From DAOTVD01 sp034437075 (GTDB lineage Bacteria; Chloroflexota; Anaerolineae; Aggregatilineales; J027): a stretch of DNA of 9,095 bases. Positions 5,643 through 9,095 of this stretch are shown here, piece by piece. A model generated the notes under the pieces. The model searched no databases, was not told where the DNA came from, and saw nothing but the letters and a program-made list of their open reading frames with translations. Every line of letters starts with the position of its first letter. Position 1 is the first letter of the stretch. Position numbers and translations under genes: made by a program. The stretch is taken from contig DAOTVD010000293.1 of NCBI GenBank assembly GCA_034437075.1, forward strand, positions 1 to 9,095. The letters are read 5' to 3'.

Positions 5643-5812
5643 GCTTATGTAGCGCGGTTAGGTGAGCAGTTACCCAAAATCTCTATCAAGGCCCAATTTG
5701 ATGCGGCAGCCCTGCCGTGCTTGGGTTGGCGTCGTCCTGATCTGCATTTCCGGTTAAAATGTAAACAAGAACAACCATTCAGGATAGCGTATGTAGGGTA
5801 TAGGTGATAACC
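5643..5812 (+). promoter_or_regulatory. Leader of the Ser/Thr kinase gene
   Basis: About 170 bp without a gene. TAAAAT at 5755-5760 is a possible -10 box, but no acceptable -35 lies 16-18 bp upstream. AGGTGAT (5802-5808) precedes ATG 5813 by about 5 nt and is a good Shine-Dalgarno site, supporting that start. Nothing else recognisable was seen. Confidence 0.35.
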
Positions 5813-8800
5813 ATGCTTGCATCGGGGGTCGCACCCACCATCAATAACCGTTACCACCTGCACGAAGTCATCGGCCAGGGCGGCATGGGGTCGGTGTATC
5901 GCGCGTATGACCGTCTGACCGCCGCGCATGTCGCGCTCAAGAGCGTGACAGTATTCGACCAGATGCCCTACGTCCCGCGCCCCGGCAACCACGACCCACG
6001 CCTGGCGTTGGCCCAGGAATTTCGCCTGTTGGCCAGCTTGCGCCACCCGCACATCATCAGCGTGCTAGATTACGGCTTCGATACCCAGCCGTATTACACC
6101 ATGCAATTGCTCTCGGATGCGCAGTCTATCGCCCAGGCTGCCGCTGGCCAACCCCAGGCCGTGCAACTCAACCTCATCTGGCAGACTTTGCAAGCCTTGC
6201 GCTACCTACACCAGCGCGGCATTATCCACCGGGACTTAAAGCCCAGCAATATTCTGGTAGTGGATGCTCAGGTGAAAGTGTTGGATTTTGGCCTGGCGAC
6301 CGCCCAACAACAAGCCCAAGAGGCCGAGCAAAACCCCGCCGGAACCCTGGCCTATATGGCACCGGAGGTCATCCAACAGGGGGCCGCCAGCCCGGCCTCC
6401 GATTTATTTGCGGTGGGGCTTATTGCCTACGAGATTCTGACCGGGGACTATCCCTTTGACCGCGATAGCCTGGTGAATCTGGTCACGAGCCTGCTAGAAG
6501 ACATGCCGCCGCTGGATCACCCGGCCCTGTCGCCCGAACTCAGCGCGCTGTTGGGGCGCTTGCTGGCCAAGTCGCCCGCCGACCGTTATGCGCGGGTGGA
6601 TGACGCGCTCAGTCGCTTGGCGGAGGTCGCCGGGATTCCGTATGAAACGCCCGAAATCCGCGAGAGTTATATCCAGGCGGCGCGTTTCATTGGGCGCAGT
6701 GCCGAGCTAGATCGCCTGCGCGCGGCGCTGGGCGCGGCCCAAAATGGAGAGGGCGCGCTGTGGTTGGTGGGGGGCGAATCCGGGGTGGGCAAAACCCGCC
6801 TGATGGAAGAAGTCCGCGCGCTGGGCCTGGTGGAAGGCGCGCTGGTGTTGCAAGGCCAGGCCATGCGCGAAGGCGGCGCGCCCTTTGCGTTGTGGCGCGA
6901 CATCCTGCGCCAACTGTGCTTGACCGTCGAATTGTCCGAATTCGAAGCGAGCGTGTTGCAGCCTCTCGTGTCAGACATCAGCACCCTATTGGGCCGGGAG
7001 GTCCTCCCGCCGCCCGACATCCCGCCGGATGAAGCCCAGGCGCGCCTCTTTAATATCATCGAATCCTTGCTAGGCCGCCAGCCGCGCCCGGTGGTGATTA
7101 TCCTGGAGGATTTGCAGTGGGCGCACGAAGGGCTGCTGGTGATGCAGCATCTGGGGCGGACGGTTGCGGCCTTGCCTTTGCTCTTGATCGGCACCTATCG
7201 CATTGACGAGCGGCCCGCCTTGGCCGAGGACTTCGCCAGTGCGCAGCACATCCGGCTAGAGCGCCTCACTGCCGACGAGATTCACGCCCTTAGCCAGTCC
7301 ATGCTGGGCGATGACATCGCGCCGCCCTTGCTCGATTTACTCGTGCAAGAGACCGAAGGCAATGTCTTCTTTATTGTGGAAGCGATCCGCAGCTTGGCCG
7401 ACCAGGTCGGCGAGTTGACCGAAATCAGCAGCATGACCCTACCCGAGCGCATTATGGCGGGTGGCATGCAGCAAGTGATCCAGTATCGCTTGCGCCAGGT
7501 GCCGCCAGATGCCTATCCGCTGTTGCAATTGGCCGCCGCTGCTGGGCGCGAGATCGACCCCGCCGTGTTGGGGCATCTGGCACCCCAGACCGACATCGAG
7601 CGTTGGCTAGAACGCTGCCAGAGTGCGCTGGAAGTGCGCGATAATCGCTGGCTGTTCTCGCACGATAAACTGCGCGAATGGGTCTACAACGAGCTAGACG
7701 CGGCGACCCGGCGCGCGCAGCATGCCGCCATCGCCCGCGCGATTGAGGCCACCGCCCCCGACCGCGCCGCCCTGGCGCCCGTGCTGGCCTATCACTGGGG
7801 CGAGGCGGGCCATACGCCCGAACATGTCGCCTACCTGACCCTGGCGGGCGATGGTGCGCTGAAAAATGCCGCCTACCGGGACGCGCTGAGCTTTGCCGAG
7901 CGCGCCCTGCAACACGCCGAAGCCGCCCAACTCACCGACCGCCAAATCGCCATGCTGCACCGCCTGCGGGGGGATGCTTACCTGGGCCTGGGCGAACTCA
8001 CCACCGGGTATGAGGCGCTCTTGCAAGCCTTGGCACCCTTGCCCTTGGGGGAGGCGGGCTCGTGGCGGGCCTTCTGGCGATTGCTTATGCAACAGGCCCA
8101 GCACCGGATATTCCGGCGCGCGCGGGTGGCCACCTCGGATGATGCGTTTTTCGCGGCCATGGCGCGCGCCTGCGAAACGCTGGGAATCATCCATTATTTT
8201 CGCAACGACAAACGGCGCGCCCTGTTCTATAGCTTGGCCGGGCTGAACATCGCCGAGGCGCACTTGCCGCCCGACCGGGCCGAAAGCGCTCGCTTGCACG
8301 CGCTCTCTAGCGTGATGCTGTCGGTGTCCTCCTGGCATCGCCTGGGCGGGGTCTATCAACGCCGCGCGCAAGCCCTGGTCACGGCTCTGGATGTGCCAGA
8401 AGCACGTACCATGGTTGGCCTGATGCGCGGCGTGTATGCGACGAATGTCGCGGACTGGGCCACGGCGTACCCCGCGCTCGAAGGCTGCGTGAACATCACG
8501 CGCAAGACGGGCAATATGCGCCGCTATAGCGAAAGTCTGTTGGCGCTGGCGGCGGTGTGCTATTTCAGCGGTGATTGGGATCGCTCGGCGGAACTCGGCG
8601 CGTTGCTGTACGAGGTCGGCGGCGCGCGGGACAATGTGCAAGCCCAAGCCTGGGGCCTGGATGACCAGGCGCGCATCCTCTACCGGCGTGGCGATCTGGC
8701 GCGCGCGCGCGCTCTGCTGGTGCAAAGCGCGGCCATCTACGACGCTATCGACGATGCCACGGGGCAAATCTGGGTACATGGCGCGCGCATTAGCATCGCC

Positions 8801-9095
8801 ATACGTGCGGGCGAGCCCGCCCACGAAGATGCTGAAGCCTTGCTGGGGATATTGCGCGGGCGCGCGCCGGGCACTTACGGCCTGCAAGAAGGCTACCAAG
8901 GGCTGGCCGCGTATGCGCTGCATCGCGTGGCGGATGACCCAGCCCTGGCGGACGAGGTCGGCGGGATGCTGAAGCAATTCGCGGGGATTTTTTACATTGG
9001 CCGTCCGTTGTACGCGCGCTATCTGGGTGGCGTGGCGGCGGCCCGGGGCGAAACATCCGCCGCGCGGCGCCACTTTCGGCAGGCCGCGAAACTGG
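5813..9095 (+). CDS. Ser/Thr protein kinase fused to AAA ATPase and TPR-like repeats, 3' end outside window
   Basis: An uninterrupted frame of 1094 codons runs off the window. Residues about 14-275 are a Hanks-type kinase: glycine loop GQGGMGSVY (21-29), K43, E69, HRDLKPSN (H139, D141, K143, N146), DFG (158-160), APE (183-185). All catalytic residues are present. After a linker, FIGRSAEL opens an AAA/STAND-type NTPase with Walker A GGESGVGKT (320-328, K327) and Walker B VVIILED (427-433), followed by QWAH. From about 670 on come helical repeats resembling TPRs (for example around 670-720, 905-970 and 1070). No membrane segment is evident, so it is probably cytosolic. The layout resembles PknK-like kinases, in which repeats sense partners and the NTPase gates signalling. 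The activation loop lacks the usual Thr cluster. The target is unknown; the nearby FHA protein is a candidate. Confidence 0.92.
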   Translation, partial: MLASGVAPTINNRYHLHEVIGQGGMGSVYRAYDRLTAAHVALKSVTVFDQMPYVPRPGNHDPRLALAQEFRLLASLRHPHIISVLDYGFDTQPYYTMQLLSDAQSIAQAAAGQPQAVQLNLIWQTLQALRYLHQRGIIHRDLKPSNILVVDAQVKVLDFGLATAQQQAQEAEQNPAGTLAYMAPEVIQQGAASPASDLFAVGLIAYEILTGDYPFDRDSLVNLVTSLLEDMPPLDHPALSPELSALLGRLLAKSPADRYARVDDALSRLAEVAGIPYETPEIRESYIQAARFIGRSAELDRLRAALGAAQNGEGALWLVGGESGVGKTRLMEEVRALGLVEGALVLQGQAMREGGAPFALWRDILRQLCLTVELSEFEASVLQPLVSDISTLLGREVLPPPDIPPDEAQARLFNIIESLLGRQPRPVVIILEDLQWAHEGLLVMQHLGRTVAALPLLLIGTYRIDERPALAEDFASAQHIRLERLTADEIHALSQSMLGDDIAPPLLDLLVQETEGNVFFIVEAIRSLADQVGELTEISSMTLPERIMAGGMQQVIQYRLRQVPPDAYPLLQLAAAAGREIDPAVLGHLAPQTDIERWLERCQSALEVRDNRWLFSHDKLREWVYNELDAATRRAQHAAIARAIEATAPDRAALAPVLAYHWGEAGHTPEHVAYLTLAGDGALKNAAYRDALSFAERALQHAEAAQLTDRQIAMLHRLRGDAYLGLGELTTGYEALLQALAPLPLGEAGSWRAFWRLLMQQAQHRIFRRARVATSDDAFFAAMARACETLGIIHYFRNDKRRALFYSLAGLNIAEAHLPPDRAESARLHALSSVMLSVSSWHRLGGVYQRRAQALVTALDVPEARTMVGLMRGVYATNVADWATAYPALEGCVNITRKTGNMRRYSESLLALAAVCYFSGDWDRSAELGALLYEVGGARDNVQAQAWGLDDQARILYRRGDLARARALLVQSAAIYDAIDDATGQIWVHGARISIAIRAGEPAHEDAEALLGILRGRAPGTYGLQEGYQGLAAYALHRVADDPALADEVGGMLKQFAGIFYIGRPLYARYLGGVAAARGETSAARRHFRQAAKL

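Noticed and set aside
7694..9073. Long minus-strand open frame (459 codons) opposite the kinase gene
   Set aside because: It lies wholly antisense to the intact kinase-AAA-TPR frame, its translation is rich in R, Q, A and G without domain motifs, and long antisense frames are expected in high-GC coding DNA.
5813..9095. Anti-phage STAND-type defence protein
   Set aside because: The kinase-NTPase-TPR layout superficially resembles defence NTPases, but there is no effector nuclease, protease or membrane domain in the visible part and no defence genes nearby; PknK-like signalling fits better.

Overview
The window is a high-GC bacterial chromosome segment. It carries signal-transduction genes: a Hanks-type kinase fused to an AAA ATPase and TPR-like repeats, an FHA protein, a GAF-type histidine kinase with two stand-alone receivers, DUF1232 proteins and a coiled-coil J-domain protein. 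It also carries GC-rich fold-back repeats centred on GAATTC. This combination and style suggest Chloroflexota (Anaerolineae-like). The taxonomic call is an inference without a marker gene.

Layout. (1) 1-1821: the 3' part of a DUF1232 gene (+) runs tail-to-tail into a J-domain/coiled-coil gene (-). Across a 170-bp divergent regulatory gap lies a second DUF1232 paralogue (+). (2) 2001-2540: an FHA-domain protein (+). (3) 2541-2716: a 176-bp miniature transposable element. (4) 2882-5317: a tight three-gene operon, receiver - histidine kinase - receiver, with 11-nt and 4-nt overlaps. (5) 5465-5639: a second copy of the same element in the same orientation. (6) 5813 to the window end: a very large Ser/Thr kinase-AAA ATPase-TPR protein, still open at the end of the window (1094 codons seen).

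How the genes may work together. The two-component cassette has a membrane sensor kinase but neither receiver has an output domain, so its signal probably passes through protein-protein contacts or to a target elsewhere. The FHA protein (phosphothreonine reader) and the Ser/Thr kinase (writer) lie on either side of the cassette and could be partners; this is inference from proximity.

The most striking non-coding signal is the element pair. Each copy has 10-bp perfect terminal inverted repeats, its own 3-bp target duplication (TAA for copy 1, TTA for copy 2), nested GC-rich palindromes and a near-ideal G-quadruplex motif. The copies are about 97% identical. Copy 1 sits exactly at the FHA stop codon. 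No transposase is present, so these look like non-autonomous MITEs that may also act as terminators.
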